Notes: a model not told the origin generated them from the letters alone. Shown: positions 42,282 through 51,621, numbered from the stretch's first letter. The stretch is DNA of 64,000 nt from Bacteroidales bacterium (GCA_017633985.1 JAGBOF010000007.1:62001-126000); one strand, 5' to 3'. Made by a program: numbers and translations.

Positions 42282-43430
42282 TTATATGTTTTGTAAAAAT
42301 TCTTTCAGTTTTTGGTTGCCGAAGGTATCGATAAATGCTTCTATGTTGGCGGAATAATCAGTTGTTGCCTTGTTATCCAGTATCGTGTTGATACCTTGTA
42401 TTAAGTTTGCCGCAGAATTATCTTTTACGACAATACCTGTTCGATTCTGCAAAACCTCTTCCTTAATGCCGCCCACATCCGTGACAACTACGGGACGGCG
42501 GAATGCATAGGCTGTCATAACTACCCCGCTTTGTGTTGCAGAATAATAAGGCAACGCCGCCAAATCAGCAGCGATGAAATAAGGTTCGATATCCTCGTTG
42601 GCAATATATTGATTAAACAGCATAACACTGTCTTCAAGCCCGTAATCACGTATCTTATCCGTGTAAACAGCTATATCGCCGTAACATTCTCCCGCAATCA
42701 AAAGCGTAATATCCTTCCTGGTTTGTTTAATTGTCTTAAAAGCTTCTATAAGTCGGTCAAGACCTTTGTAAGGACGTATCAAACCGAAGAAAAGTATCAC
42801 TTCTTTGGTTTTAATATGCAGAAAATCCCGTGCAGATTGCTTATCATAACGGTGAAGATTGTAACAATCATAAACGGATAACGTTGTAGTGCATACGGGT
42901 GCCGAAGGAAAATCCCTTTGTATCTCTTTGCTGATGTACTTTGACGGTGCAATGAAATATTGTGCCTGTTTGAAAGTGCGTTTTACGATTATACGCTCCC
43001 AAAAATGCTCTTCGTGGGAAATATAATTGTCTGCAAGAAAACAAACCTTGATGTCTTTTTGCCGTTTTCTCAACAGCCACGCCACAAATCCCAAACAAGG
43101 TCCGAAAAAAAACATCCACCAAAGAAAAATCACCATATCGGGTTTCTGTTTCTTGATTTCCTTATACGTTTTCACCCACGTAATGGGATTAACACTGGAA
43201 AGAATACGCTTAATCTTATCTTTGTGTTCGTAATTGATTACTTGGGAAGAATCATACTGCGTTTTGCCCGGGAAAAGTAACGACGGATAAAGCAGAGTAT
43301 AGGAAATACAAAAATAATCATACCCCATATCCGAAATAATATGGTAAAGATACGCTTCATCCAACGCCTGACCGCCGCGGTATGGGTGTGCAGGGGCAAC
43401 AACTATGATCTTCTTTTTCTCTTGTGCCAT
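42282..43430 (-). CDS. Family 4-type glycosyltransferase
   Basis: 382 aa GT-B fold glycosyltransferase. The N-terminal VVAPAHPYRGGQA and C-terminal FFGLIRPYKGLDRLIEAF, PYYSATQSGVV and VVTDVGGIKEEV mark the GT4 nucleotide-sugar site (E-x7-E equivalents). A hydrophobic WWMFFFGPCLGFVAWLL may dock it on the inner face of the membrane. It begins 4 bp after hddC, so it probably adds the D-glycero-D-manno-heptose activated by HddA/HddC to a surface glycan. That donor is inferred from context. Confidence 0.82.
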   Translation of the reverse strand: MAQEKKKIIVVAPAHPYRGGQALDEAYLYHIISDMGYDYFCISYTLLYPSLLFPGKTQYDSSQVINYEHKDKIKRILSSVNPITWVKTYKEIKKQKPDMVIFLWWMFFFGPCLGFVAWLLRKRQKDIKVCFLADNYISHEEHFWERIIVKRTFKQAQYFIAPSKYISKEIQRDFPSAPVCTTTLSVYDCYNLHRYDKQSARDFLHIKTKEVILFFGLIRPYKGLDRLIEAFKTIKQTRKDITLLIAGECYGDIAVYTDKIRDYGLEDSVMLFNQYIANEDIEPYFIAADLAALPYYSATQSGVVMTAYAFRRPVVVTDVGGIKEEVLQNRTGIVVKDNSAANLIQGINTILDNKATTDYSANIEAFIDTFGNQKLKEFLQNI

Positions 43431-43434
43431 AATA

Positions 43435-44130
43435 TTAAAATAAATTCTCTTTTAATTCCGTCTGTGCTTTGTAATAATCCTCCGGAATGCCTATATCTAT
43501 AAAGTAACCGTCATAAACAAATCCGCAGATGTCTTTTCGTTTTTCCAGAACTTCTTTTTCAAACGAAAACTTCTCGTTTTGCGATGACAAATCCGCTTTT
43601 TGTTTATTCAAAATATAGACTCCTGCATTTATCAAACCTTTTTTGCAAAATTTTTTCTCTTCAAACGAAGTTATTCTGTTGTTTTCATCTATCGTTACAT
43701 TACCGTAACGGTCAAAATCCTGCATTGGTTTTAATGCCAACGCCAAAGGAGGATTTTTTTCTTTATATTGTTTAAATAAACCGTCAATCGGAATAAAAAA
43801 AACGGAATCGCCGTTGATTATAAGAACGTCATTTTGCGTTGTTTTCTCTAATGCGAAACGTATCGCGCCGCCTGTGCCTAACGGTTCGTCTTCTACGGTA
43901 AATAAAATCTCAAAAGGAAATTCCTTTCTTACGGTTTCAATCCAATCAATAACCGTTTGGGCTTTGTAACCCAACGAAAGAACAATTTTAGTTATGCTGT
44001 AACTACTTAAATACCTCAACCAATACCACAGAAAAGGTTTGCCGCTGACTTGTGCCATGCATTTAGGCACATCACTTACCGCCTGTCTTAAACGAGTTCC
44101 CAATCCGCCTGCCAAAATCACCGCTTCCAT
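43435..44130 (-). CDS. hddC: Heptose-1-phosphate guanylyltransferase (HddC-like)
   Basis: 231 aa nucleotidyltransferase that would make GDP-D-glycero-alpha-D-manno-heptose from the sugar 1-phosphate and GTP. The signature ILAGGLGTRLRQAVSDVPK is at the N-terminus. IINGDSVFF holds the metal-binding Asp. YFIDIGIPEDYYKAQ ends the fold. GDP-heptose rather than another NDP-sugar is proposed because the hddA-like kinase gene is directly upstream (42 bp). Confidence 0.82.
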   Translation of the reverse strand: MEAVILAGGLGTRLRQAVSDVPKCMAQVSGKPFLWYWLRYLSSYSITKIVLSLGYKAQTVIDWIETVRKEFPFEILFTVEDEPLGTGGAIRFALEKTTQNDVLIINGDSVFFIPIDGLFKQYKEKNPPLALALKPMQDFDRYGNVTIDENNRITSFEEKKFCKKGLINAGVYILNKQKADLSSQNEKFSFEKEVLEKRKDICGFVYDGYFIDIGIPEDYYKAQTELKENLF

Positions 44131-44172
44131 ACCGCAAAATCTCTGTTTGTTATAACTATATATCCGTTAATT

Positions 44173-45216
44173 TTAATATATCGTCCATCCGTGAGGTCCG
44201 CCGTCGGAAAATTGGAACGGAATCACGTCCCCGTCCAATTGACTTAACGCCTGAATCAAATTATATTTGTTTTCAGGTTTGCAGATAAATGTTATAAAAC
44301 CGCCGCCGCCAGCTCCGCTGACTTTACCTGCCAACGCACCGTTTTGATATGCAATATCCATAACTCCGTCTATCATTTCGTTGGAAATACTCTTTGCCAA
44401 ACGTTTTTTATCCTCCCATCCCTGACGGATAATAGATGCAAAACCGTTTATATCTCCGAAAAGAAGACATTGTTTCATATCTTTGGCACTTTGCTTTATC
44501 TTATGAAGTGAATCGATAGTCTTGGTATTGCCGTTTTTGGTGTTATTCTTTTGCTCATCTATGATTTGGGCGGATTGACGTGACGCTCCCGTGTAATAAA
44601 GCACCATACTTTCTTCCAATTCATCGACAATCCAACGTTTAATCTTCAAAGGATTGACAATAACCATATCATCCTTTAAAAATTCCATGTAATTAAATCC
44701 GCCGAATGCCGCCGCATATTGGTCTTGCTTGCCCCCGCTTAACTTTAAATCCAATCTCTCAATTTCGTATGCCAATCTCGCCAATTCATAATCCCCTACA
44801 GGAAGTTTCAACCACTCAACAAATGCTTTAAGTATGCAAACGACCATCGTAGAAGACGATCCCAAACCGCTGCCTGCAGGAGCATCGGAATAAGTTGTCA
44901 TTTTAAACGACAAAGCAGGCAAATTAAAATCTTTAACTATTCGGTTGTAGACTCCTTTACCCAAATCCAGTGTACCGTTTATAGGCAGTGTCTTTGTAGA
45001 AGGGTGAACTTCTCTTTTGTTTATATCCTTTGCAAAAATTTCTATCGTATCCGTGTCCGTAGCTTCCAATATGCAATGGGCGTAAAGGTTGATTGTAGCA
45101 TTTAAAACCAATCCTCCGTACATATCACTGTAAGGTGAAACATCCGTTCCGCCTCCTGCCAATCCCAAACGCAAAGGTGCTTTAGCCCTGATGATAAGAT
45201 TCTTCTTTGTTTCCAT
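44173..45216 (-). CDS. hddA: D-glycero-alpha-D-manno-heptose 7-phosphate kinase (HddA-like, GHMP family)
   Basis: 347 aa GHMP kinase phosphorylating C1 of the heptose 7-phosphate. APLRLGLAGGGTDVSPY is the N-terminal substrate loop typical of HddA. The ATP-binding motif is PAGSGLGSSSTMV. GKVSGAGGGGFITFI is GHMP motif 3. It is first gene of the hddA-hddC-glycosyltransferase-thioesterase operon, with a promoter (minus-strand TAATTTTG at 45236-45243) 20 bp upstream. The isomerase gmhA and phosphatase gmhB needed for the complete pathway are not in this window. Confidence 0.85.
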   Translation of the reverse strand: METKKNLIIRAKAPLRLGLAGGGTDVSPYSDMYGGLVLNATINLYAHCILEATDTDTIEIFAKDINKREVHPSTKTLPINGTLDLGKGVYNRIVKDFNLPALSFKMTTYSDAPAGSGLGSSSTMVVCILKAFVEWLKLPVGDYELARLAYEIERLDLKLSGGKQDQYAAAFGGFNYMEFLKDDMVIVNPLKIKRWIVDELEESMVLYYTGASRQSAQIIDEQKNNTKNGNTKTIDSLHKIKQSAKDMKQCLLFGDINGFASIIRQGWEDKKRLAKSISNEMIDGVMDIAYQNGALAGKVSGAGGGGFITFICKPENKYNLIQALSQLDGDVIPFQFSDGGPHGWTIY

Positions 45217-45235
45217 AAATTGAAAATTATTGTTG

Positions 45236-45243
45236 CAAAATTA
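45236..45243 (-). promoter_or_regulatory. -7 promoter element of the hddA operon
   Basis: Minus-strand TAATTTTG, 20 bp upstream of the hddA ATG. Confidence 0.55.
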
Positions 45244-45313
45244 CGCAAAAATGAAATAACAATAAAATTATAATACAACTTTTTGTAAAACCGTGTAATT
45301 CACACAGTAAAAA

Positions 45314-45395
45314 AAGACGCCGTTTCAAGAAATTTTTACGGCGTTTTATTTTACTGACATCGCGTTTTATTTTTTTAAAACGCCTTCTTATTTTT
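45314..45395. repeat. Dispersed palindromic element, family 1 (copy 8)
   Basis: Left end AAGACGCCGTTTCAAGAAAT, interior TTACGGCGTTTTA, right end TTAAAACGCCTTCTTATTTTT. It lies between hddA and the Nim-like gene. Confidence 0.8.
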
Positions 45396-45400
45396 GCGGG

Positions 45401-45883
45401 TTATAATTTCTTTGTTTTACCGCTCCATTTTGTAAAATCAATACGTATAATTCTCGTGCGGTGAAATGATTTCTCTGCATATTTTCTGCCTACGGCTATA
45501 TCCTTTGGCGATAACTTTTCCAGCAAAAGTTCTATTGCCTTTGTCTTTTCGGCGTCCGTTATATTCAATTCCGCTTTACCTTCCATTATCACGCTTTCGT
45601 ATCCGGTGGTAAACTTACCGGGCAAAAGATTAACGTTACCTATTATGCAGAATGACACATCGGGGTTTTTCATCAACGCATTTACTTTCCTGCCTTCTGG
45701 TGCACAATGGACGTAAACGGAATTTGCTTTGTCCCAAACGAAGTTCAAGGGCACGCAATAAGGCAATCCTTCGGTGTCAATCATGGATAAAATTCCGTAT
45801 TCGCTTTTTAGCAACAATTCTTCGGCACGTTCTTCTGTTAATAATCTGTCCTGACGGCGTACTTTGCTGTTATCGTAAATCAT
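45401..45883 (-). CDS. Pyridoxamine 5'-phosphate oxidase-like flavoprotein (Nim family-like)
   Basis: 160 aa split-barrel FMN-binding protein. VRRQDRLLTEERAEELL at the start and YGILSMIDTEGLPYCVPLNF are typical of the NimA-like branch of this fold. VYVHCAPEGRKVNAL provides the FMN phosphate contacts and the His found in Nim proteins. Some relatives reduce 5-nitroimidazoles, but most chromosomal members are uncharacterised, so resistance should not be assumed. The promoter is at 45920-45927 (minus-strand TATATTTG). It is monocistronic. Confidence 0.78.
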   Translation of the reverse strand: MIYDNSKVRRQDRLLTEERAEELLLKSEYGILSMIDTEGLPYCVPLNFVWDKANSVYVHCAPEGRKVNALMKNPDVSFCIIGNVNLLPGKFTTGYESVIMEGKAELNITDAEKTKAIELLLEKLSPKDIAVGRKYAEKSFHRTRIIRIDFTKWSGKTKKL

Positions 45884-45982
45884 ATCTGTCTGTTTTAATT
45901 ATTTAACGTTTATTTTGTGCAAATATACAAAGAAATTTTATCACTCAATCCGTAAAACAAATTTTTCAATACACCATGCACG

Positions 45983-47581
45983 CTAAAAATTAACCGCAAT
46001 ACCCAACGAAAACGGATATAACTTTCTTTCTTTACCCGTCTTGAAAACAGGGGTAAGCGACTGTTTGAAATAAAGCGTGACACCGTGGTAGGAAATACCT
46101 GCTTCAGCTTGAAGTTTCCATCTGTTAAAATTAGCGTACTGCTTTCCGAGTTTTTCGTCTATATGTCTGCCGTTTTCAATATAATGTCTTTTAAAACCTG
46201 TAAACGATGTGTTATAGTTAATTCCGCCTATTATTCCGCCATACAGTGCCCATGATTTTGCAAATCTATACTCCAACATAACGGGAAGCGTAAAATAGCG
46301 GGCGACAAGTTTATCTTTTGTTTTGTCATCGGATAAAAATAAATTTTCTCCGTCAAAATCCACATTGTTTTTAAACGTGTATACATTGTCTTCCCATCCC
46401 AGTCCCGCAAGAACCGAAAAGCTTTTGGTAAGTTGCCATGAGGTTGTCAAATTCAGCGATATTTGTCTTGAAGAAAGCGGTTTGAGTTGATATACTCCGC
46501 TTAAAGAAGAAAACAATCCGCTTATTGCTCCACCTTTATGCCACAAAGAAGTACCTAGTCCTGCATGCAATTCCACCTGACTGTTCCAAGACGGGAATTT
46601 TTTCATCTTATAATCCGTTTCTTCGCTTTGAAAATCATCTGCCATTTGTTGCTTGCATGCCAAATAATCCTTTAAAATCTTTGAATGCTCTTCTTCATAA
46701 ATTCTTTCAGCTTTAAGCGAATCTTTTTCACTACCTTTACCCTCTTGCAATGCCTGTCTGTATTGTTTTTCCAACTGAATTTTTTTGTATTGATACACCC
46801 CGTAAGCTTTTGTCAGCTCTCTGTAATATTCACTTGTCTTATCCGTGTCTTCTTCCAACAATACCTTGCCTTTTTCTATTATCAAAGTATGCGGATATTT
46901 CTTAAAATAGCGTATATTCACCCTGTAAACGGCATCTTTCTTGTTCTCAACTTTATCAACCGTAAATTTACCCTTTACAACCGTAGAACTGCATCCGTTA
47001 AGTATCACCCCTACCCTGCCGTTTAACTCTATTTTCGCATAAACGTCGGCATCAATGTCCACAGTATCGGCGTCAATGGAGTCAAACATCAACATAGCCT
47101 GCTGACCTGCAGTAATTTTTAAATAATCCACCTTTACGCGGCGGTAAAAACGTATACTAGTAAAATCTCCCCGCCGTAATCTCAAATCTTTTTTGCTCTA
47201 TCGGTAATTCCAACGACCCTTTTGCCCAAATTTCTGCATTAAGTCTTTCAACATTTTGACATATTAACGATACCAAAACATCTTTCCCCGTATTTAAAAG
47301 CAAACGTCTGAAAACCGTATCTTCACTTGTAGGTGCGGTAACCGAATATCTGTTACCCAAAGTACGTGTTTCTATCGGCACAAGGCTTTCGTTTTCTGGC
47401 AAAGAGTCTATTATAAACCTTGAATCGGCACTTATGTCTATTTCCCTGAAAGGACATGTCATCCTGACTACGGTTTCGAAATCGTTTTTGTCAAATAACT
47501 TCTGCATACAGCCGTTTAAAAGACTGCCGCTGACGTTTTGGGCGGACAACCCACACGCATAAACCAATGCAACACGCCGTT
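45983..47581 (-). pseudogene. Decayed outer-membrane beta-barrel protein gene (5'-truncated, frameshifted)
   Basis: Two minus-strand reading frames together encode one protein. The upstream frame (to 47157) starts without any ATG or GTG: in frame, a stop codon at 47580-47582 is followed by RRVALVYACGLSAQ, the end of a signal peptide. The frame ends ITAGRFY-stop. The downstream frame continues as YRRVKVDYLKITAGQQ and runs to 45983. It has a coiled-coil linker and a C-terminal beta-barrel (VELHAGLGTSLWH ... FSLGIAVNF, ending in Phe). A one-base loss near 47160 would explain the break. The 5' end abuts repeat element copy 9, which may have replaced the start. A sequencing error at 47160 is possible, but would not restore the start. 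Confidence 0.65.
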
Positions 47582-47651
47582 AAAATTAATTAATCCACTG
47601 TGTTATTTTATTGAAACGTTGTTTTAATTCTCTGAAACATCGTTTTATTTT
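47571..47651. repeat. Dispersed palindromic element, family 1 (copy 9, degenerate)
   Basis: ACACGCCGTTAAAATTAATTAAT at the left, with GAAACGTTGTTTTAATT and GAAACATCGTTTTATTTT at the right; both are transition-mutated forms of AAACGGCGTTTTAATT. It directly borders the truncated start of the pseudogene. Confidence 0.65.
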
Positions 47652-47653
47652 CC

Positions 47654-47661
47654 TATCTTTG
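47654..47661 (+). promoter_or_regulatory. -7 promoter element of the GH16-like gene
   Basis: TATCTTTG immediately after repeat copy 9 and 26 bp before the ATG at 47687. Confidence 0.55.
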
Positions 47662-47686
47662 CAGTCTGATAAATTTTTAAGGCTTT

Positions 47687-49624
47687 ATGGTTAAAAAATT
47701 ACTTCTTATTTTTGCGGTACTTACGCTTTTATGTTCCTGCAAAAAGGAAAACGTGATAATACAATTCGATCCTATGTCCAATTTCCCGCAAACCGATGTA
47801 GTGGAAATGGATTTTGATATGACAAACGGCGTTTCTCAGGGACTGGAACTACCTGCCGAAGATTCCGTATTCGAATTCACTTTTACAATTAATAATAAGG
47901 ATGCAAAGAAATATTATTACAAGATATTTTATCAGAATGTTTCTTACGCCTTTGATGATAATCATCCTTTGAGTTTCGAGAATTTTTACGGTTCTTGGCA
48001 GGATACGGATATTAAATTCAAGCCCGTAAAAACCCAAACGGTAAAAGACAGTTTCAAAATAGTAGGTAATCCGCGTAATGAGAAGAAATATTTCGGTTGG
48101 GAGTTTCCTTATCAATATAATGAGGCTGATATTTCGGAAGGATTTGCAAAAATCAAGGAAGATAAGCAATGGTACAACAGCATTGTGCAAAAAGCAAAGG
48201 ATAACGGTGTGTCTGTGACAGAACAGATGTACAAAGATCTGATGTATCAGATGGAAGCCAACCGCAATTCGCAGGGAGATTTCAACCGAAGGGAAAGACG
48301 CAACCCCAGAACGGGTAATTATGAATTTATGCTTGTAATTGCGGAAGAAAAAGCGTTGAAACAAATTCCCGAATACATACAAAATATCGCCCTTACCGCA
48401 GATTCTGTGTTTGTAAATCCGTTTGATTGGTTTTTAAACAAGAAAGGAAAAAATATTAAGGGTGTTTATACCTTTGTTTCATCCAAACAACTTAAAGTAA
48501 GGGCAAGATATGATACGGGCAAAGGTGTTTACATCAACCGTGCGGCATATCCTTACTATGACTTCCGTGTTTATCCTGACAATCCGTCGGTAGGCAATGA
48601 CGATACGCTTTACAAATACGCCCAATTCGAAGAATATTATCACAATATCAACACTGAAAGAAATATTAAGCAAATAAAAAAGATTGCCGACATATCAGGC
48701 GGAGACTATACGCTTGAAGACTATTTGAAAACATTGAATAATAAAAATATCATTACTGAAAACATCCATCCCGTGATAACTTCTCTGCCGGGAAAGAATA
48801 TCCGCGTAACTGACAACGCTATTGTGCTGATTAATCCGGGGAATAAATCTTCTGCCAATGCCGTTAAAGAGAATACGGGTATAAAAGCCCGCATAGGATT
48901 CACATACGGAAAATATATCTATAAGATAAAATTTCCTGCTTTATTGAATAAAAGCGGTCTTTGGACTGGATTGACAAACGCAGCGTGGTTAATATATCAG
49001 AATCCTTCTTCATGGAACAACCGAAGGACTTCCGCAAAAGGTTATGTCAAAGAAAACTACAATGAAAACGAAACCGAAAGGATTCATGATACGCATTACT
49101 CCGAAATAGACATAGAAATGATCAAGACTTCGCCGTTTTGGCCGTCCCAAAAGAGCAAACAGCCGGCGGCGGATGCGGTAAGAAAAAACGGCAAATTCGT
49201 TTTTGCCGCCACGAACTGGGATTTGGCAGACGGAGACATCAATTATTTGAAAGGACACATGCTTTTCAATAAGACATACAACGGAAAACAGTTTACTTAC
49301 AACCGTTGGAACGAACATTCCCGCAATCTGACTTCAAGAACGGAGATTTCAAATGATATATTTGACTTACCGTACTACTATTATGTTATAGAATGGAAAC
49401 CGAGAGAGATTATATGGTATATAGGTGAAGATTTGGATCATTTGCAGGTTGTGGGATATATGTCAGATGCCTTTACATCGGTTCCGAACAACCAAATGGT
49501 GCCCGTAATCACCCAGGAATATCATTACAGCGAGTATTGGCCGCCTGTAATCTTCGAACAGGGACTTTTGCCCTACCCTTTAAATGACATAAAAGGCATT
49601 TTGTATGAGCTGACCGTGGAATAA
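47687..49624 (+). CDS. Lipoprotein with C-terminal glycoside hydrolase family 16-like domain
   Basis: 645 aa. The lipoprotein signal peptide ends near CSC (about residue 16-18) and is followed by KKEN. The first 390 or so residues are of unknown family. From about residue 400 a GH16-like jelly roll can be read: YGKYIYKIKFPALLNKSGLW (substrate-cleft strand), then the catalytic pattern E-x-D-x-E in YSEIDIEMIKT, then YYYYVIEWKPREIIWYIGED. GH16 enzymes cleave beta-1,3/1,4-glucans or galactans. The large N-terminal part and the absence of SusC/D neighbours are unusual. The assignment rests on these motifs. Confidence 0.65.
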   Translation: MVKKLLLIFAVLTLLCSCKKENVIIQFDPMSNFPQTDVVEMDFDMTNGVSQGLELPAEDSVFEFTFTINNKDAKKYYYKIFYQNVSYAFDDNHPLSFENFYGSWQDTDIKFKPVKTQTVKDSFKIVGNPRNEKKYFGWEFPYQYNEADISEGFAKIKEDKQWYNSIVQKAKDNGVSVTEQMYKDLMYQMEANRNSQGDFNRRERRNPRTGNYEFMLVIAEEKALKQIPEYIQNIALTADSVFVNPFDWFLNKKGKNIKGVYTFVSSKQLKVRARYDTGKGVYINRAAYPYYDFRVYPDNPSVGNDDTLYKYAQFEEYYHNINTERNIKQIKKIADISGGDYTLEDYLKTLNNKNIITENIHPVITSLPGKNIRVTDNAIVLINPGNKSSANAVKENTGIKARIGFTYGKYIYKIKFPALLNKSGLWTGLTNAAWLIYQNPSSWNNRRTSAKGYVKENYNENETERIHDTHYSEIDIEMIKTSPFWPSQKSKQPAADAVRKNGKFVFAATNWDLADGDINYLKGHMLFNKTYNGKQFTYNRWNEHSRNLTSRTEISNDIFDLPYYYYVIEWKPREIIWYIGEDLDHLQVVGYMSDAFTSVPNNQMVPVITQEYHYSEYWPPVIFEQGLLPYPLNDIKGILYELTVE

Positions 49625-49647
49625 TTACGGCTAACATGCGTTATACT

Positions 49648-49757
49648 GCCGCCCCTTCGCATAATAATTTGGAAAAAACTGTTTTTTTACCCTGAAAAAA
49701 CCCTTTTTTTGAGTCAAAAAAACAGTTTTTTTTCAGATTGAAACGGCAAGGGGCGGC
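49648..49757 (-). mobile_element. MITE-like element, family 2 (copy 3, inverted)
   Basis: Terminal GCCGCCCCTTCGCATAATAA and GGGGCGGC. The internal order of A/T hairpins and the spacers ACCCT and GAGTC match the reverse complement of the copy at 10283, so this copy is inverted. It lies between the GH16-like and TPR genes. Confidence 0.75.
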
Positions 49758-49871
49758 GGCAATAAGCCAAAAGGCGGCATGCAACACCCGTTTCAATGCC
49801 GTAAAATTAATCTCCGCCTCATGTTTTTTGCAAATTTTGAAAATTATATCTTTTCTTTTATTAAAAATATG

Positions 49872-49879
49872 TAACTTTG
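49872..49879 (+). promoter_or_regulatory. -7 promoter element of the TPR lipoprotein gene
   Basis: TAACTTTG, 27 bp before the ATG at 49906. Confidence 0.6.
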
Positions 49880-49905
49880 CAATTCTTAAAAGCGGACTTT
49901 TTACC

Positions 49906-51525
49906 ATGAAAAGAAATATACTTATAATAATATCGGTGTTGGTATTGGTGTGCTCGTGTTCCAATAATAAGAATGCAGCAAAAAACAAAACAAGTAAAGA
50001 TGATTTTGCCGCCAATTCCGCAATGATTGATGCCGTAACGGCATTGAATAACGGCGATTATGCTAAAGCCGAAAATATTTACAAACAAATATTGGATAAA
50101 GATAAAAATAACGCCGCTGCGTTGTATTATCTGTCCGGTATTGCGTTCCAGAAACAAGATATTACAAAGAGTATCGATTACGGAAAGCAGGCCGTAAAAG
50201 CCGATCAATCCAATATTTGGTATAAACTGCAACTTACCGACGTTTATCTGTCATCCCAAAACTATGACGGGGCTGCGGATATAATGGAATCGGTGGTTAA
50301 ACAACAGCCCGAAGTGCTTGAGTATTGGCAACAGCTGGTTAACATCTATCACGTCAAGGGTGATTTCAAGGGTGAGATATCTGCGCTGGACAGAACGGAA
50401 AAACGTTTCGGTATTAACGAATGGGCAAGCATGATTAAGTACAATCTGTACCGTGAAAAGAAAGATAATGCCAAGGCGGAGCAACAAATACTCAATCTTA
50501 CGAAAGCTTACCCTACGCAATCCAAATATTGGTCCATTCTTGCAGAGATGCAGATGAAGCAAAAGAACTATGACAAAGCTTTTGAGTATTATAGAAAGGT
50601 GGAAGAGACGGATCCTGACAACGATTTATTGAATTTCACATACGCAAACTACTATTTGGTAAAACAAAACGACGATTCCTTATATTATTATCTGCAAAAA
50701 GCGGCGGCACAAGAAGAAGTGGATTTCCAAACCAAGATGAATATAATTTTCAGTGTCTATCAAGATAAGGTAGATACCGATACGGTGGCATTCAAACGCT
50801 TTTTTTCTTTGTTGGAAACGATGAAAACCACTTCGGATACGGTTAATTGCCAATTGTGGAGCATGCTTAATCTGGGCTATATGCGTCAGGCGGATTTTGT
50901 CAGCGGTGCTTATGCCGCACAAAAGTCGATTGAATCAGGTTGTGAAGCTTATGATTTGTACCAAAACTGGCTTTATGCAGCAAGTACGTTCGAAAAACCT
51001 GACCGAATGATAGAAATAGCCGACAAAGCAATAGAAACCTACCCCGAACAACCGCTTCCTTATTTGTTTAAGGGCGTTAATCAGGAGATAGCGGAAGATT
51101 ATCAAAATGCTGCGGAGACTTTTTTGGCGGGATTGAATAAAACAGGACGTGACAAAGCAATGAAAGAAGATTTTTATATGAATCTGGGCGATTGTTATCA
51201 CGCTCTGGGCAACAAAGAAGAGTGTTATAAAAATTATGAAGAGGTTTTGAAACTCAATCCTGACAATTACTCGGTTTTAAACAACTATGCATATTATCTT
51301 TCATTGGATAAAAAAGATTTGGATAAGGCTTTGGAATACTCAAAAAAGGTTGTGGACAAATATCCTGACAATTTAACCTTCGTAGACACCTATGCATGGG
51401 TGCTGTATCAGATGGGAAGATATTCGGAAGCCAAAGCGGTGTTGGAAAAAGTTATTCCGATGCGTCAGCAATGGGGAGAAACTTTGGAAAACCATTACAA
51501 AGAAATCTTAAATAAAGCAAAATAA
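49906..51525 (+). CDS. TPR-repeat lipoprotein
   Basis: 539 aa. The lipoprotein signal peptide has its lipobox around VLVCSCS (Cys near residues 14-16). The rest consists of about ten tetratricopeptide repeats from residue 45 on. Examples are GDYAKAENIYKQILDKDKNNAAALYYL, NYDKAFEYYRKVEETDPDNDL and DLDKALEYSKKVVDKYPDN; the last is followed by the typical YAWVLYQMGRYSEAKAVLEK. It probably acts as an envelope scaffold. The ATG at 49906 is fixed by the promoter at 49872 and the signal peptide. A reading from 49738 would begin inside the MITE-like element. It has its own promoter and is separated from rnfD by another one. Confidence 0.85.
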   Translation: MKRNILIIISVLVLVCSCSNNKNAAKNKTSKDDFAANSAMIDAVTALNNGDYAKAENIYKQILDKDKNNAAALYYLSGIAFQKQDITKSIDYGKQAVKADQSNIWYKLQLTDVYLSSQNYDGAADIMESVVKQQPEVLEYWQQLVNIYHVKGDFKGEISALDRTEKRFGINEWASMIKYNLYREKKDNAKAEQQILNLTKAYPTQSKYWSILAEMQMKQKNYDKAFEYYRKVEETDPDNDLLNFTYANYYLVKQNDDSLYYYLQKAAAQEEVDFQTKMNIIFSVYQDKVDTDTVAFKRFFSLLETMKTTSDTVNCQLWSMLNLGYMRQADFVSGAYAAQKSIESGCEAYDLYQNWLYAASTFEKPDRMIEIADKAIETYPEQPLPYLFKGVNQEIAEDYQNAAETFLAGLNKTGRDKAMKEDFYMNLGDCYHALGNKEECYKNYEEVLKLNPDNYSVLNNYAYYLSLDKKDLDKALEYSKKVVDKYPDNLTFVDTYAWVLYQMGRYSEAKAVLEKVIPMRQQWGETLENHYKEILNKAK

Positions 51526-51613
51526 TTATCCGCTTTATGTAATATTAAGGTATAATGCGTTTACAAAACATTGAATTATTCCTTAAAATAATATGCATGT
51601 CAAAAAATTTTAC

Positions 51614-51621
51614 TATATTTG
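51614..51621 (+). promoter_or_regulatory. -7 promoter element of the rnfDGE operon
   Basis: TATATTTG, 51 bp upstream of rnfD. It shows that rnfD starts its own transcript. Confidence 0.6.

Noticed and set aside
45401..45883. Calling a nitroimidazole resistance gene
   Set aside because: Only fold-level similarity to Nim proteins is visible, and many chromosomal relatives have no known link to resistance.
49738..49905. N-terminal extension of the TPR lipoprotein
   Set aside because: It begins inside the MITE-like element and upstream of the promoter at 49872.
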